Numbered from the stretch's first letter, positions 1-10,381 are shown. The stretch: DNA of 64,000 nt from Geobacteraceae bacterium (GCA_013336525.1 JAAXTM010000005.1:62001-126000), one strand, 5' to 3'. The notes: generated from the sequence alone by a model not told the origin. A program made the numbers and translations.

Positions 1-51
1 TTCAATACGGAGATTCAGAGCAAAGACGGCAAATATTTCCTTACTTTCTGA
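1..51 (+). CDS. C-terminal end of an upstream gene (partial)
   Basis: Frame 1 is open from the window edge to a TGA at 49-51 and encodes 16 residues ending KYFLTF. It lies 12 bases before the radical SAM gene on the same strand, so it could be the tail of an upstream operon partner. The piece is too short to identify and could be chance. Confidence 0.35.
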   Translation, partial: FNTEIQSKDGKYFLTF

Positions 52-63
52 GACCACAATCAC

Positions 64-1758
64 ATGAAAATCCTTCTCACAACCCTCCACGCCAAATACT
101 CGCACGCATCGCTGGCCCTCCCCTGCCTGGCGGCTTACTGCCATGACCTTTCTGGTGCAGATATAACGATTCGCGAATGGACCGTTAACGAACCGCGTGA
201 GCACATCCTGAGACTTGTCATGGCCGAAGGGGCCGGCCTGATCGCCTTCTCCTGCTACATATGGAATATCGAGCAGACCCTGCGAATTGTTTCTGATATC
301 AAGAAAATATCTCCTCAAACCCGTATAGTCCTCGGCGGCCCTGAGGTTTCCTTCGGGATATTCGATCTTATGCACGATAACCCTGCAATCGACTTTGTGA
401 TCAAAGGTGAGGGAGAAGAAACTTTCAGGCGTTTGCTTGTGACTCTGATGGAGGAAAATGCAAGTATACTGCAGGAAAGCCTTGCAGAGATTGAGAACCT
501 CTTTTTTCGTGACGGCGACGACTCGGTTTCAGGGCCACTCAGCATAAAGAACCTGGAACTCGACAGCCTCCCTTCACCCTTCGAGGCGGGGCTGGTAGAC
601 TTTTCAAAGCCGTTGATCTACTACGAAACTTCTCGCGGCTGCCCGTTTTCCTGCGCTTTCTGCCTTTCGTCTACGGAGGGGGCGGTACGCTCCTTCAGCA
701 TGGACAGGATTAAAAAGGATCTTCTGTTTTTGATGAACCGCAATGTTGCACAGATAAAACTGGTGGACCGTACCTTTAACTATGATGCGGTGCGGGCAGG
801 AGTCATCTGGGATTTCATCCTTGGACATAACCGCAACAGTCATTTTCACTTTGAAATCGCCGCCGATCTTCTGACCGAAAAGAACATGGAGATACTGGCA
901 CGTGTCCCGGAAAACATCTTCCACTTTGAGATCGGCGTCCAGTCATCATCGGCAGCAACCCTCGAGCAGGTAGGGAGAAAAGCCGATCTGCCACGGATCT
1001 TTGCTAATGTTGAGCGACTAAGGATCGAGACATCGATTGAGCTGCATCTTGATCTGGTGGCTGGCCTGCCGGGTGAGGATTACGACGGATTTTTGATCTC
1101 ATTGCAGGCAATTGCCGAACTGAAGCCGGGCATGATCCAGATCGAGCCGCTTAAAGTACTGAAAGGTGCCCCGATGCGTGCGATTGCCGCTCGTGAAGGA
1201 TATGCTTTTTCGGAGGCCCCTCCTTACACGATATTGCGCAACCCGTGGCTTTCCTACGATGATATCTGCCGTATTGAGACAATCGGGCGCCTGCTTGATC
1301 TTTTTAGCAAGCATGGCGGATTTACGGCAACGTTCCAGGTTCTGCAACGGAGCACGTCATTCTCCGGCATTCTTGACAGCCTGGCACGAAGGGCGGGTAA
1401 CGAAAACCTCTCCAGCATGTCATGCCGAAGGGTTTTCGAGCTTTTTGCACGCCTGGCCGAACCGTTGGGAGATGTGGCGACACTTCATGACGCTCTCTTC
1501 TTTGATTACTGTCAGGTCGAAATGCCGCTGATGGGCAAACTCCCCTCCTTCGCTGCTAATCAGCAGAGCAACTGTTCCTGGCCCGCTCTTCGGGATCTTC
1601 CGGAAGATTGCAACCTGCCGCCAAACAGCAGGGTTAAATCATTCCGTTATGAGTTCAGATGTGATTATCGAACAGAAGAGAAAAACGGGGGACCGGCAGC
1701 CATTACATTTGTCTACGTATCGAGTGCAGGGCGTGGACTGCAGGTGCTAACTGTGTAA
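64..1758 (+). CDS. B12-binding-type radical SAM protein with DUF4080-like C-terminus
   Basis: The 564-residue protein begins with a cobalamin-binding-like Rossmann region (residues 1-130; GLIAFSCYIWN, VLGGPEVSF, IKGEGEETF). A radical SAM core follows, with the cluster motif CPFSCAFC (Cys193, Cys197, Cys200). The long C-terminal part resembles the DUF4080 extension of this family. Known members use SAM and a 4Fe-4S cluster for methylation or rearrangement, but this branch has no settled substrate. The DxHxH motif of the cobalamin lower ligand is not evident, so B12 binding may be base-off or lost. The ribosome site before the ATG is weak, and coupling to the upstream reading frame is possible. 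The family call is firm and the reaction unknown. Confidence 0.85.
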   Translation: MKILLTTLHAKYSHASLALPCLAAYCHDLSGADITIREWTVNEPREHILRLVMAEGAGLIAFSCYIWNIEQTLRIVSDIKKISPQTRIVLGGPEVSFGIFDLMHDNPAIDFVIKGEGEETFRRLLVTLMEENASILQESLAEIENLFFRDGDDSVSGPLSIKNLELDSLPSPFEAGLVDFSKPLIYYETSRGCPFSCAFCLSSTEGAVRSFSMDRIKKDLLFLMNRNVAQIKLVDRTFNYDAVRAGVIWDFILGHNRNSHFHFEIAADLLTEKNMEILARVPENIFHFEIGVQSSSAATLEQVGRKADLPRIFANVERLRIETSIELHLDLVAGLPGEDYDGFLISLQAIAELKPGMIQIEPLKVLKGAPMRAIAAREGYAFSEAPPYTILRNPWLSYDDICRIETIGRLLDLFSKHGGFTATFQVLQRSTSFSGILDSLARRAGNENLSSMSCRRVFELFARLAEPLGDVATLHDALFFDYCQVEMPLMGKLPSFAANQQSNCSWPALRDLPEDCNLPPNSRVKSFRYEFRCDYRTEEKNGGPAAITFVYVSSAGRGLQVLTV

Positions 1759-1791
1759 ACAGGGCGCTGATGAAGCTCGAGACCAACAGAT

Positions 1792-2058
1792 TCAGAATGC
1801 ACTGCCCTCTTCATGCCACAGGACGGGCTCCATAACCACCTGCCGCCCCAAATCTGCAAGCAGCTCATCCATATCATCAACAAAGCCCGGCATAATGGCG
1901 ATGCGGATGATACCAACACTGTTATCAACAGTACTCATGACATTCATCCCCTCATACGCTTCCAGAATGAATTTCAGAAAGACCATATCCCGGTGGGCAA
2001 CTTTGAAATAACGGCAAATCATTAAATCATGCTCTTGTACTGTAATTTTATTGTTCAT
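1792..2058 (-). CDS. Small DUF4911-type protein
   Basis: This 88-residue soluble protein begins MNNKITVQEHDLMICRYFKV. The start at 2058 is preferred over an upstream in-frame one because GGAAG lies just upstream at good spacing. The middle part (residues about 20-60, FLKFILEAYEGMNVMSTVD) and the C-terminal PGFVDDMDELLADL resemble the small DUF4911 proteins of Geobacter relatives, whose function is unknown. No membrane segment, signal peptide or metal motif is visible. It is divergent from the kdp operon and its stop lies 33 bases from the convergent radical SAM stop. The family assignment is from memory and moderate. Confidence 0.65.
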   Translation of the reverse strand: MNNKITVQEHDLMICRYFKVAHRDMVFLKFILEAYEGMNVMSTVDNSVGIIRIAIMPGFVDDMDELLADLGRQVVMEPVLWHEEGSAF

Positions 2059-2221
2059 ACGGCTTCCATTCGGCATATTTTGACAGGCTAGGAAGTGTAG
2101 CAGTTTTAATTTATGTGTGACAGCAAAAACCTGCTTCGGACACGATACCCTTCTTGATGCTTCCTTGACATCCTTCACCCCCATTTTGACACCTATTTAA
2201 TATGCTCCCTGCTACCCTTAA

Positions 2222-2240
2222 ATCGTACACATTATACGAT
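2222..2240. promoter_or_regulatory. Inverted repeat before the kdp operon (possible operator)
   Basis: ATCGTA (2222-2227) and TACGAT (2235-2240) form perfect 6-base arms around a 7-base spacer, ending 17 bases before the first ATG of the kdp transcript. The 199-base divergent region (2059-2257) also holds two TTGACA hexamers at 2165-2170 and 2186-2191, with no convincing -10 at standard spacing. KdpE or another regulator could bind here. This is inference only. Confidence 0.3.
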
Positions 2241-2257
2241 CAAGGTGGTGAGCAATC

Positions 2258-2485
2258 ATGAAAGCCTATCTGTTCAACAGTGAAAACGGGCTGTACGAGG
2301 GTGAAACATACGAAGAAGCTGGTATGCTTCAGTATGAGGAGGGCATCACACTCATTGCTCCCCCCAAATTTGAACATGGCCAGGTACCGGTATTCGACCG
2401 CCGAAAAAATGACTGGGCCGTCATACCGGTTACCATCGCCAAGCAACTGCTTCGTCTCAATGGTGCAAACACGGAGAGTACATAA
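2258..2485 (+). CDS. Small phage-tail-like protein in the kdpF position
   Basis: This 75-residue soluble protein has no hydrophobic segment. It contains [21 protein letters not shown], a pattern (PP....GQVPVFD....W.V) I associate with small N-terminal domains of phage tail fibre and tail assembly proteins. It has a good ribosome site, AAGGTGG at 2243-2249. Its TAA overlaps the kdpA ATG by one base, so the two are co-translated. In other bacteria this position holds kdpF, a short membrane peptide that stabilises KdpFABC; this protein looks nothing like it. It may be a domesticated phage fragment or a lineage-specific Kdp accessory. Function unknown. Confidence 0.7.
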   Translation: MKAYLFNSENGLYEGETYEEAGMLQYEEGITLIAPPKFEHGQVPVFDRRKNDWAVIPVTIAKQLLRLNGANTEST

Positions 2486-4194
2486 TGAACAGCTCTGAAT
2501 GGCTGCAAACAATTCTTTTTTTCATCATCCTTTTGTCCTTGACGAAGCCGATCGGAATTTTCATGGCGCACGTCTACCAGGGTGAGCGTACCTTTTTGTC
2601 GCCAGTCCTGGTCCCTTTCGAACGGTTAATCTACCGCATCTGCGGGGTGAGAACGGAAGAGGATATGGATTGGAAGCGCTATGCCACTTCCATGTTGTTC
2701 TTCAACCTGATGCTGTTCGGCGCACTTTTTGTCATGCTGTTGACCCAGCACCTACTGCCGCTGAATCCACAAAACATCCCGGCGTTTCCGTGGCAACAAG
2801 CACTCAACACGGCGGTCAGCTTCACGACAAACACCAATTGGCAGAGCTACAGCGGCGAGCAGTCTGTCAGCTACTTTACCCAGATGACGGGGATTGCGGT
2901 ACATAATTTCGTCTCAGCCGCCACCGGCATGGCGATCGTAATCGCGTTGATCCGCGGTTTTGTCGGCCGTAAAACTTCCATCATCGGTAATTTCTGGGTG
3001 GATATGACGCGCGGTACCCTTTACATCCTGCTGCCGTTCTCCATGATCGCCGCGATTTTTCTTGTGTCCCAGGGGGTAATCCAGAACTTCAATGCCTACA
3101 AGACCGTGCCGTTGGTCCAGATGACAGCATCCCATCGTGAAGTTACCATCCCTATGGGACCTGTCGCCTCCCAGGAGGCGATCAAGGAGCTGGGAACCAA
3201 CGGTGGCGGCTTTTTCAACGCCAACTCGGCCCACCCCTTTGAGAACCCTACGCCGCTCTCCAACTTCGTAGAGATGCTGCTGATCCTGCTGATACCGGCC
3301 GGGCTGACCCATACCTTCGGGCTGATGGTCGGCAATCCGCGACAGGGGTGGGGCCTGCTGGCAGCCATGCTCTTCCTGCTGTTGTCGGCTTTCGGCACCC
3401 TGCAATGGGCCGAAAGCAACGGCAATCCTCTGGTAGCAAAAATGGGGGTGAGTGGTGTCAACATGGAAGGGAAGGATGTTCGCTTCGGCCTGGCCGGGAG
3501 CAGCCTCTTCACCGTCTCCACCACCGGCACCTCCTGCGGCGCGGTCAACACGATGCACGACTCCCTGACCCCAATAGGAGGCATGATTCCGCTCTCCCTG
3601 ATCCTGACCGGTGAAGTCGTCTTCGGCGGTGTCGGCTCCGGACTTTACACCATGTTGGCCTTCTCCATCATCGCCGTCTTCGTCTCCGGATTGATGATCG
3701 GCAGGACACCGGAATACCTCGGCAAAAAGATCGAGGTACGGGAGATGTGGATATCGATCCTTGTCATCCTGACCGCCGGGGTATCGGTACTCGTACTGTC
3801 CGGCATCGCCATGGTCACGCCATCGGCCATCGCCTCGATGGCCAATCCTGGCGCCCACGGCCTGTCGGAGATCCTCTACGCTTTTGCCTCCATGTCCAAT
3901 AACAACGGCAGCGCCTTTGCCGGGTTGAATGCGAATGTTAATTTTTACAATCTGTTCGGCTCCGCGGCCATGCTTCTGGGGCGCTATGTCCCTGCCGTGG
4001 CAGTGCTGGCCATGGCAGGTTCTCTGGCGGAGAAGAAGCATACCCCACCCAGCCTGGGTACGCTGCCGACCGATCGAGCCCCTTTTGTGGTATGGCTGAC
4101 CCTGGTCATTATCATCATCGGAGCGTTGACCTTCTTTCCCGCTCTGGCACTCGGGCCGATAGTTGAACAGTTGATGATGGCTGGAAGGGCCTAA
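2485..4194 (+). CDS. kdpA: Potassium-transporting ATPase, potassium-binding subunit A
   Basis: KdpA forms the K+ selectivity path of the high-affinity KdpFABC pump in the inner membrane. The 569 residues match the usual length (about 560). The sequence shows the repeated membrane-pore-membrane layout, with filter-region motifs TNTNWQSY near residue 115, [20 protein letters not shown] near 238, [10 protein letters not shown] near 347 and [10 protein letters not shown] near 472. It is the first pump gene, overlaps the small upstream ORF by one base, and is followed by kdpB after 3 bases. It is probably induced by low K+ through the downstream KdpD-KdpE pair. Confidence 0.97.
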   Translation: MNSSEWLQTILFFIILLSLTKPIGIFMAHVYQGERTFLSPVLVPFERLIYRICGVRTEEDMDWKRYATSMLFFNLMLFGALFVMLLTQHLLPLNPQNIPAFPWQQALNTAVSFTTNTNWQSYSGEQSVSYFTQMTGIAVHNFVSAATGMAIVIALIRGFVGRKTSIIGNFWVDMTRGTLYILLPFSMIAAIFLVSQGVIQNFNAYKTVPLVQMTASHREVTIPMGPVASQEAIKELGTNGGGFFNANSAHPFENPTPLSNFVEMLLILLIPAGLTHTFGLMVGNPRQGWGLLAAMLFLLLSAFGTLQWAESNGNPLVAKMGVSGVNMEGKDVRFGLAGSSLFTVSTTGTSCGAVNTMHDSLTPIGGMIPLSLILTGEVVFGGVGSGLYTMLAFSIIAVFVSGLMIGRTPEYLGKKIEVREMWISILVILTAGVSVLVLSGIAMVTPSAIASMANPGAHGLSEILYAFASMSNNNGSAFAGLNANVNFYNLFGSAAMLLGRYVPAVAVLAMAGSLAEKKHTPPSLGTLPTDRAPFVVWLTLVIIIIGALTFFPALALGPIVEQLMMAGRA

Positions 4195-4197
4195 GTC

Positions 4198-6264
4198 ATG
4201 TCAAAACATATAAAACAACCGCAATCCCCCTTTGACAGTAAGCTTTTAATGTGTGCCCTGCTCGACTCCCTCAAGAAACTCGATCCGCGTATCCTCTGGC
4301 ACAACCCGGTCATGTTCAGCGTCGAGATCGCCAGCATCATCACCTTGGTCACCTTTGCCCTGTCGCTGACCGGCGCTAATACCGAACCGGTCTGGTTCAC
4401 CGGCACCGTTTCGCTCTGGCTCTGGCTGACGGTTATCTTCGCTACCTTTGCCGAGGCACTGGCCGAGGGGCGCGGCAAGGCACGCGCAGCATCGCTTAGA
4501 GAAAGCCGTACCGATGTAACCGCCAAACAGCTCGCCAATGCAGAGTTCAACAGCGCCTTCACAACTGTCGGCGCCAGCCAGTTGCACAAGGGGGACCTGA
4601 TCCTGGTTGAAGCGGGTGAGATAATCGCCGGCGACGGCGATGTAGTCGCCGGTGCGGCCATGGTAAACGAATCGGCGGTGACCGGCGAGTCGGCCCCGGT
4701 TATCCGAGAATCAGGGGGCGACCGTAGCGCCGTCACCGGTGGCACCTTGGTTATCGCTAACGCCATCATCGTCAGGATTACCGCCAACCCGGGCGAAACT
4801 TTCCTCGACCGGATGATCGGCCTGATCGAGGGGGCCAAGCGACGCAAAACCCCTAACGAGCTCGCCCTAGAGGTATTGCTGATCGCCCTGACCCTGGTTT
4901 TTCTGCTGGTCTGCGCCAATATCAGTCCGCTCTCGATCTACAGTGTCAAGGCTGCTGGCCACGGCACGCCGGTCTCGCTGACAATTCTTGTCGCGCTCTT
5001 CGTCTGCCTGGCCCCCACAACCATCGCCGCGCTGTTGCCAGCCATCGGCATCGCAGGCATGGACCGCCTTTTCCAGAAGAATGTCATTGCCCTCTCCGGC
5101 CGCGCCGTTGAAGCAGCCGGGGATGTCAACGTCCTGCTGCTCGACAAGACCGGCACTATCACCTACGGCAGCCGTGAGGCGGTGTCCTTTGTTCCGGTCG
5201 GTGGCCACAACGAACGGGAGCTTGCCGAAGCGGCCCTGATGGCATCACTGGCCGACGAAACCCCGGAAGGGCGAAGCGTGGTTGTGCTCGCAAAACTGAA
5301 GTACTCCCTTATCAGAGAAATACTGAAGGACTCCGAGGTAGTAGACTTCAGTGCCATTACACGCCTCTCTGGCATCAACATGGAGGGGACGCGCTACCGC
5401 AAGGGTGCCTCCGACTCGGTGGTTGCGTTTGTAAAAAAGAGTGGTGCGATAACTATCCCCAGCGATCTTGCCGGCGTGGTTGACAAGATCGCCCGTGCTG
5501 GAGCCACACCGCTCGTAGTCAGCAAGGACAGTGAGATTCTGGGCGTAATTAATCTCAAAGACATCGTCAAAGGCGGCATTCAAAAACGCTTCCTGCAGCT
5601 GCGCAGCATGGGGATCAAAACGGTGATGATAACCGGAGACAACCCGCTAACCGCGGCTGCCATCGCCGCCGAGGCCCAGGTTGATGACTTCCTAGCCCAG
5701 GCCAAGCCGGAGGAAAAACTGCGCCTGATCCGCGATTACCAGGAGGCTGGTTACATGGTGGCCATGACCGGCGACGGCACTAATGATGCCCCGGCATTGG
5801 CACAAGCTGACGTGGCGGTGGCTATGAACACCGGCACCCAGCCAGCCAGAGAGGCAGCCAATATCATCGACCTGGACAGCAACCCGACCAAGCTGCTTGA
5901 CATCGTCGAAATAGGGAAACAGATCCTGATGACCCGTGGCAACCTGACCACTTTCAGCATCTCTAACGACATCGCCAAGTATTTTGCGATCATCCCGGCG
6001 GCACTTCTCTCCATCTATCCCCAGTTAGGCGTACTGAACGTAATGAGACTAAACAGTCCCCACAGCGCCATCCTCTCAGCTGTTATTTTCAACGCCATCA
6101 TAATTCCGATGTTGGTGCCGTTGGCCCTGAAAGGGACCAAATTTCGCCCCATGCCCGCCGAGAGACTGTTGATCCATAACCTGTTGATCTACGGGGTGGG
6201 GGGGATGGTCGCGCCATTCGTCGGGATCAAGATTATCGATATGTGCATTGGAATGTTGGGGTAA
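4198..6264 (+). CDS. kdpB: Potassium-transporting ATPase, ATP-binding subunit B
   Basis: KdpB is the P-type ATPase subunit that powers K+ uptake. The 688-residue protein has the phosphorylation motif DKTGTIT with Asp316, the actuator motif TGESAPV (whose serine is an inhibitory phosphorylation site in the E. coli enzyme), the nucleotide-domain motif KGAS, and the hinge motif [15 protein letters not shown]. Membrane helices flank these domains as in the family. Length agrees with the E. coli protein. A ribosome site, GGAAGG, lies at the end of kdpA. No key residue appears altered. Confidence 0.97.
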   Translation: MSKHIKQPQSPFDSKLLMCALLDSLKKLDPRILWHNPVMFSVEIASIITLVTFALSLTGANTEPVWFTGTVSLWLWLTVIFATFAEALAEGRGKARAASLRESRTDVTAKQLANAEFNSAFTTVGASQLHKGDLILVEAGEIIAGDGDVVAGAAMVNESAVTGESAPVIRESGGDRSAVTGGTLVIANAIIVRITANPGETFLDRMIGLIEGAKRRKTPNELALEVLLIALTLVFLLVCANISPLSIYSVKAAGHGTPVSLTILVALFVCLAPTTIAALLPAIGIAGMDRLFQKNVIALSGRAVEAAGDVNVLLLDKTGTITYGSREAVSFVPVGGHNERELAEAALMASLADETPEGRSVVVLAKLKYSLIREILKDSEVVDFSAITRLSGINMEGTRYRKGASDSVVAFVKKSGAITIPSDLAGVVDKIARAGATPLVVSKDSEILGVINLKDIVKGGIQKRFLQLRSMGIKTVMITGDNPLTAAAIAAEAQVDDFLAQAKPEEKLRLIRDYQEAGYMVAMTGDGTNDAPALAQADVAVAMNTGTQPAREAANIIDLDSNPTKLLDIVEIGKQILMTRGNLTTFSISNDIAKYFAIIPAALLSIYPQLGVLNVMRLNSPHSAILSAVIFNAIIIPMLVPLALKGTKFRPMPAERLLIHNLLIYGVGGMVAPFVGIKIIDMCIGMLG

Positions 6265-6275
6265 GGAGAACAGTC

Positions 6276-6845
6276 ATGAAAGACATAAAACCGGCAATTT
6301 TGCTCTTCATAATCTTCACCATCATCTGCGGCGGCATCTACCCTGCAGTGGTTACGGGCTTAGCCAATGTGCTATTCCCCAACCAGGCAAACGGAAGCTT
6401 CATCACTGATCGTCGCGGCAAGGAGATCGGTTCGGCCCTGATCGGCCAGCCATTCTCCGCCCCGAAATATTTTTGGCCACGCCCCTCCGCTACGTCAGAC
6501 TTCGGCTACAATACAATGGACTCTGGCGGTTCCAACGCCGGACCAACCAACCCGGTTTACCTCCAGACCGTCAGTGACCGCGTCAAGGCGCTCCGCGATA
6601 CGGGAGTGAGTGGCAAGGTTCCGGCCGATCTGGTGCAGGCCTCGGCAAGCGGACTTGACCCGCACATTACCCCCGAGTCAGCCCTGCTGCAGGTTCCACG
6701 TATCGCAACGGCACGCGGTATCAGCGAAGAAAGGCTGAGAAAGGCTATAAACGACGGTATCGAAGAGCGTCAACTCGGATTTATGGGGGCGCCGCGAGTG
6801 AATGTGCTTGTGTTGAACCTGGAATTAGATAGACTGTCACAATGA
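6276..6845 (+). CDS. kdpC: Potassium-transporting ATPase, subunit C
   Basis: The 189-residue protein has one N-terminal membrane helix (ILLFIIFTIICGGIYPAVVTG) and a periplasmic domain with the KdpC signatures FSAPKYFWPRPSA and SGLDPHITPESALLQ. KdpC stabilises the KdpA-KdpB complex. I chose the ATG at 6276, which follows AAGGAG at 6263-6268, over an in-frame ATG at 6243 that lies inside kdpB and has no ribosome site. The stop overlaps the kdpD start as ATGA, so kdpD is translationally coupled to the pump. Confidence 0.95.
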   Translation: MKDIKPAILLFIIFTIICGGIYPAVVTGLANVLFPNQANGSFITDRRGKEIGSALIGQPFSAPKYFWPRPSATSDFGYNTMDSGGSNAGPTNPVYLQTVSDRVKALRDTGVSGKVPADLVQASASGLDPHITPESALLQVPRIATARGISEERLRKAINDGIEERQLGFMGAPRVNVLVLNLELDRLSQ

Positions 6846-9508
6846 CCGACAACGACAACATACGCCCCTCACCGGAGGCGATGCTCAAACTGGCCCAGGC
6901 TGAAGAAATTTCTGCCGAACTGGGGAAGCTGAAGATATTCCTCGGCTATGCAGCCGGGGTCGGCAAGACTTATGCCATGCTGGAAGCGGCCAGACAGCGC
7001 AAAAAGGATGGGCGCGACGTTGTAGCAGGCTATGTAGAATCCCATGGCCGCGCCGAGACCGACGAGCTTCTGTTGGGAATGGAACTTCTGCCGCGTAAAG
7101 AGGTCCATTACCTGGAGGTCATGCTTCCGGAAATGGATCTTGATGCGGTACTGACCCGTAAGCCGCAGATCGTGCTGGTGGACGAACTGGCTCACACGAA
7201 TGCCCCCGGGTCCCGGCACGAGAAACGCTGGCAGGATGTTGAGGATATCCTGGAGGCAGGGATTGACGTCTACACCACGGTCAACATCCAGCATTTTGAA
7301 AGTCTGAATGACGTGGTCGCACAGATCACCGGCATCACAGTGCGGGAGACCGTACCGGACCGCCTGCTGGATCTGGCCTTCGAGATTAAACTGATCGATA
7401 TATCCCCCGAAGATCTACTGCAGAGACTGCACGAGGGAAAGGTCTACATCCCCGATCAGGCAGCCATGGCGATCGAAAAGTTTTTCCGCCCCGGCAACCT
7501 GATGGCTCTGCGAGAGCTATCCTTGCGCCGGACCGCTTCCAGGGTGGACGACCAGATGCGGGCCTACATGGAGACCCAATCCATTGCCGGACCATGGCCG
7601 ACGGCAGAGCGGCTGTTGGTATGCATCAGCGGCTCCCCCTCCAGTGAGAAGTTGATCCGCTCCACCTGCCGCCTGGCTGAAGAGCTGAAAGCAGAGTGGT
7701 TCACACTCCACATCGAAACTCCGGAGGGCGGAAAACACGCCCGGGAGAACCGGGAGCGCATCTGGCACAACCTGAGACTTGCAGAAGGCCTGGGAGCCCA
7801 GGTTGCAAGTATCACTGCCACCGACATTACCGATGCGGTCTTGGAATACACCGCCCGTCACAACATCACCAAGATTGTGATGGGTAAACCGAGCAGGTCC
7901 CGCTGGCGGGAAATCTTGCAGCAACCGATTGTTGAACGCGTCATTCGCAGAAGCGGTGCGGTTGATGTCGTCATTGTCAGCTTCGATCCGGAGAAGTCCG
8001 CCGAAGCCAGTGCCACTCCGCCCCTCAGACAGGCCTTAGAGCTGGGCGGCTACACAGCCAGCCTGCTGCTTATTGCCGCCGCTACGCTGCTGTGCGAACT
8101 TCTGCGCCCATTCCTGGCGCCGACCAACATGGTCATGTTCTATCTGCTAGCCGTGGTTGTGGCCTCAGTGAGACTCGGCCGTAAACCGGCTATTGCCACG
8201 GTATTCCTCGGTGTTCTCGCCTTTAACTTCTTCTTCGTCCCCCCGCGAATGACCTTCGTGGTTGCCGACACCCAGTATCTGCTCACCTTTTTGGGGCTGT
8301 TCGTCGTCGGGGTGGTCATCAGCACTCTTGTGGCCCGCGCCCGTGAACGGGCCGAAGTAATGCGGTCCCGAGAGGTACAGACCGCCAGCCTCTACTACCT
8401 GAGCCGCGACCTGGCAGCATCGGCAGATATCACCGCCGTGCTGAAGTCGGTGGTTAAAAACGTCGAAGAGGCCATCAATGCCCATGTTGTGATTCTCCTG
8501 CCGGAAGGGGAGCGACTCGATATCGTGGCTGCCAGCGCGGGATTGGTTTTGGATATCAAGGAGCAAGCCGTAGCAGACTGGTCCTTCCGCAACAAACGCC
8601 CGGCCGGGCGCGCCACGGATACGCTTGTTTCTGCCGACCTGATGTATCTGCCACTGCAAACTCCGGCCAATATCATGGGGGTCATGGGGGTACGGCTTGA
8701 GAGCCCGCATGCCTATCACTCACAGGACAATCGCCGCCTGTTGGACGCCTTCGCCACCCAGGCCGCCATGGCCATCGAACGGATTCGATTCTCACGCCAG
8801 GCGGAGCAGGCCCAGATCCTCCAGGCACGGGAGAATCTGGAGCGCGCCCTGCTGAACTCAATCTCCCATGACCTGCGCACACCGCTGGTATCGGTGACCG
8901 GCGTCCTCTCCAGCCTGAAAGAGGAGGGAACTCATTTAAATGAGCAGGAGCGACGGGAACTACTGGAAACGGCATACGGCGAGGCGGAGCGTCTCAATCG
9001 TTTTGTCGGCAATCTGCTGGACATGACCCGTATCGAGGCCGGTGCAATCAGGCTTAACTTCGAGCCGTGCGATGTGCAGGATCTGTTCGGCTGTGCTCTG
9101 GCCGCCCTTGAACCGCGCTTGGGCAGCAGAGACGTGTCGTTCAGAATGCAACCGATCATGCCGCTGGTGCCAATGGATCTGGTGCTGATGACGCAGGTGC
9201 TGGTCAATCTGCTTGATAACAGCCTGAAGTATTCGAACTCTGAAAGTCCGGTCGAGGTCGTCGCTACGACCGAAGGGGCATGGCTGACGCTCGCGGTAAT
9301 CGACCGTGGTCCGGGTGTACCGGAACATGACCTCAAGAGGGTCTTCGATAAATTCTATCGCATTCCGATCCCCGAAGGGGCGGGAGGCACCGGCCTTGGA
9401 CTATCTATCTGCAAGGGAATTGTCGAGGCCCACGGCGGCACGATCAAGGCTGCAAACCGCACTGGCGGCGGCCTGAGAATCGTGATACGTTTGCCGTTAG
9501 CAAGTTAG
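6842..9508 (+). CDS. kdpD: Osmosensitive K+ channel histidine kinase
   Basis: This 888-residue membrane kinase has the normal KdpD order. An N-terminal KdpD domain with a Walker A-like motif (GYAAGVGKTYAM, residues about 35-46) and VDELAHTNAPGS is followed by a universal-stress-like domain (about 245-375) with GKPSRSRWRE. Next come four membrane helices (about 400-500), a GAF-like domain, a HisKA domain with HDLRTPL (His676), and an HATPase domain with DNSLKYS and GGTGLGLSI. Length matches E. coli KdpD (about 894). It senses K+ limitation or ionic state and phosphorylates KdpE. Confidence 0.95.
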   Translation: MTDNDNIRPSPEAMLKLAQAEEISAELGKLKIFLGYAAGVGKTYAMLEAARQRKKDGRDVVAGYVESHGRAETDELLLGMELLPRKEVHYLEVMLPEMDLDAVLTRKPQIVLVDELAHTNAPGSRHEKRWQDVEDILEAGIDVYTTVNIQHFESLNDVVAQITGITVRETVPDRLLDLAFEIKLIDISPEDLLQRLHEGKVYIPDQAAMAIEKFFRPGNLMALRELSLRRTASRVDDQMRAYMETQSIAGPWPTAERLLVCISGSPSSEKLIRSTCRLAEELKAEWFTLHIETPEGGKHARENRERIWHNLRLAEGLGAQVASITATDITDAVLEYTARHNITKIVMGKPSRSRWREILQQPIVERVIRRSGAVDVVIVSFDPEKSAEASATPPLRQALELGGYTASLLLIAAATLLCELLRPFLAPTNMVMFYLLAVVVASVRLGRKPAIATVFLGVLAFNFFFVPPRMTFVVADTQYLLTFLGLFVVGVVISTLVARARERAEVMRSREVQTASLYYLSRDLAASADITAVLKSVVKNVEEAINAHVVILLPEGERLDIVAASAGLVLDIKEQAVADWSFRNKRPAGRATDTLVSADLMYLPLQTPANIMGVMGVRLESPHAYHSQDNRRLLDAFATQAAMAIERIRFSRQAEQAQILQARENLERALLNSISHDLRTPLVSVTGVLSSLKEEGTHLNEQERRELLETAYGEAERLNRFVGNLLDMTRIEAGAIRLNFEPCDVQDLFGCALAALEPRLGSRDVSFRMQPIMPLVPMDLVLMTQVLVNLLDNSLKYSNSESPVEVVATTEGAWLTLAVIDRGPGVPEHDLKRVFDKFYRIPIPEGAGGTGLGLSICKGIVEAHGGTIKAANRTGGGLRIVIRLPLAS

Positions 9509-9590
9509 CAGTTGTTTTCTGTGTTTTTCCGGCATAAAACAACCTCGTGAACACGCTTATCCTGTTTATCAGGGCTAGAGGAGCTACACC

Positions 9591-10292
9591 ATGACAACGG
9601 AACAAACGGCGGAGAATCTACCGCGCATTTTGGTAGTAGATGACGAACTGGCGATCCGTCGTTTTCTGCACACGGTGTTGTCCAGTGAGGAGTTTTCTCT
9701 CCATGAAGCAGAAAACGGCCATGCCGGACTGGCATCAGCTGCAGCATTCCGTCCGGACGTTATTCTTCTCGATCTTGGCTTGCCAGATCTGGACGGAATT
9801 GAGGTGATCAATCGGATTCGTGAATGGTCACCGGTCCCGATCATCGTACTCTCAGTCCGTGACCACGAGAGCGATAAAGTGGCCGCACTGGATGCGGGAG
9901 CCGACGACTATCTGACCAAGCCGTTCGGCGTCGGCGAGCTGTTGGCACGCATTCGGGCTGCGTTGCGGCGTTCTCTCCAGCAGACACCGGAACCGGTTTT
10001 TAGCAGCAACGGCCTGGTCGTGGACCTGACCCGCCGCCGGGTGACCGTAGACGGAGCTGACGTTCAACTCACGCCAACTGAATACGACATTCTGCGCCTC
10101 TTGGTCACTCATGCCGGCAAGGTTCTAACCCACGGCCAGATTCTCAAGCAGGTTTGGGGCATTGCCTATCTGGAACAACCCCATGTATTGCGGGTCAACG
10201 TCAGCAACCTGCGCCGCAAAATCGAGGCAGATCCTTCCCGTCCCCGGCACATCATCACCGAACCCGGAGTTGGATATCGCTTGACCTGCTGA
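9591..10292 (+). CDS. kdpE: KDP operon response regulator
   Basis: This 233-residue OmpR-family regulator has an N-terminal receiver (VVDDE acidic pocket, LLDLGLPD with Asp61, TKPFG lysine) and a C-terminal winged helix (LTPTEYDILRLL, VLRVNVSNLRRKIE, EPGVGYRL). An AGAGGAG ribosome site precedes the ATG. It is 82 bases after kdpD, further than the coupled genes upstream. That gap contains 8-base inverted arms, GTTGTTTT (9511-9518) and AAAACAAC (9536-9543), of unknown role. It should activate kdp transcription when phosphorylated by KdpD. Confidence 0.95.
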   Translation: MTTEQTAENLPRILVVDDELAIRRFLHTVLSSEEFSLHEAENGHAGLASAAAFRPDVILLDLGLPDLDGIEVINRIREWSPVPIIVLSVRDHESDKVAALDAGADDYLTKPFGVGELLARIRAALRRSLQQTPEPVFSSNGLVVDLTRRRVTVDGADVQLTPTEYDILRLLVTHAGKVLTHGQILKQVWGIAYLEQPHVLRVNVSNLRRKIEADPSRPRHIITEPGVGYRLTC

Positions 10293-10352
10293 CGATAAGG
10301 AGCGCGTCCTACTATTCTTCTTGATAGTTTCTTGATGCTCCTGCGGGTTATC

Positions 10353-10381
10353 TTGACACTCTCTTTATGCAGAACCATTTA
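10353..10381 (+). promoter_or_regulatory. Candidate sigma-70 promoter for the first kup gene
   Basis: A perfect -35 TTGACA (10353-10358) is followed after 17 bases by CATTTA (10376-10381), a moderate -10. It lies 67 bases before the kup start, in the 155-base gap after kdpE. If real, the kup genes can be expressed independently of the Kdp operon. I saw no c-di-AMP (ydaO-type) riboswitch core here. Confidence 0.45.

Noticed and set aside
2914-4041. 375-residue open frame on the minus strand inside kdpA
   Set aside because: It is antisense to a clear KdpA, has His/Gln/Gly-rich low-complexity content and no family motif. It is a by-product of codon bias.
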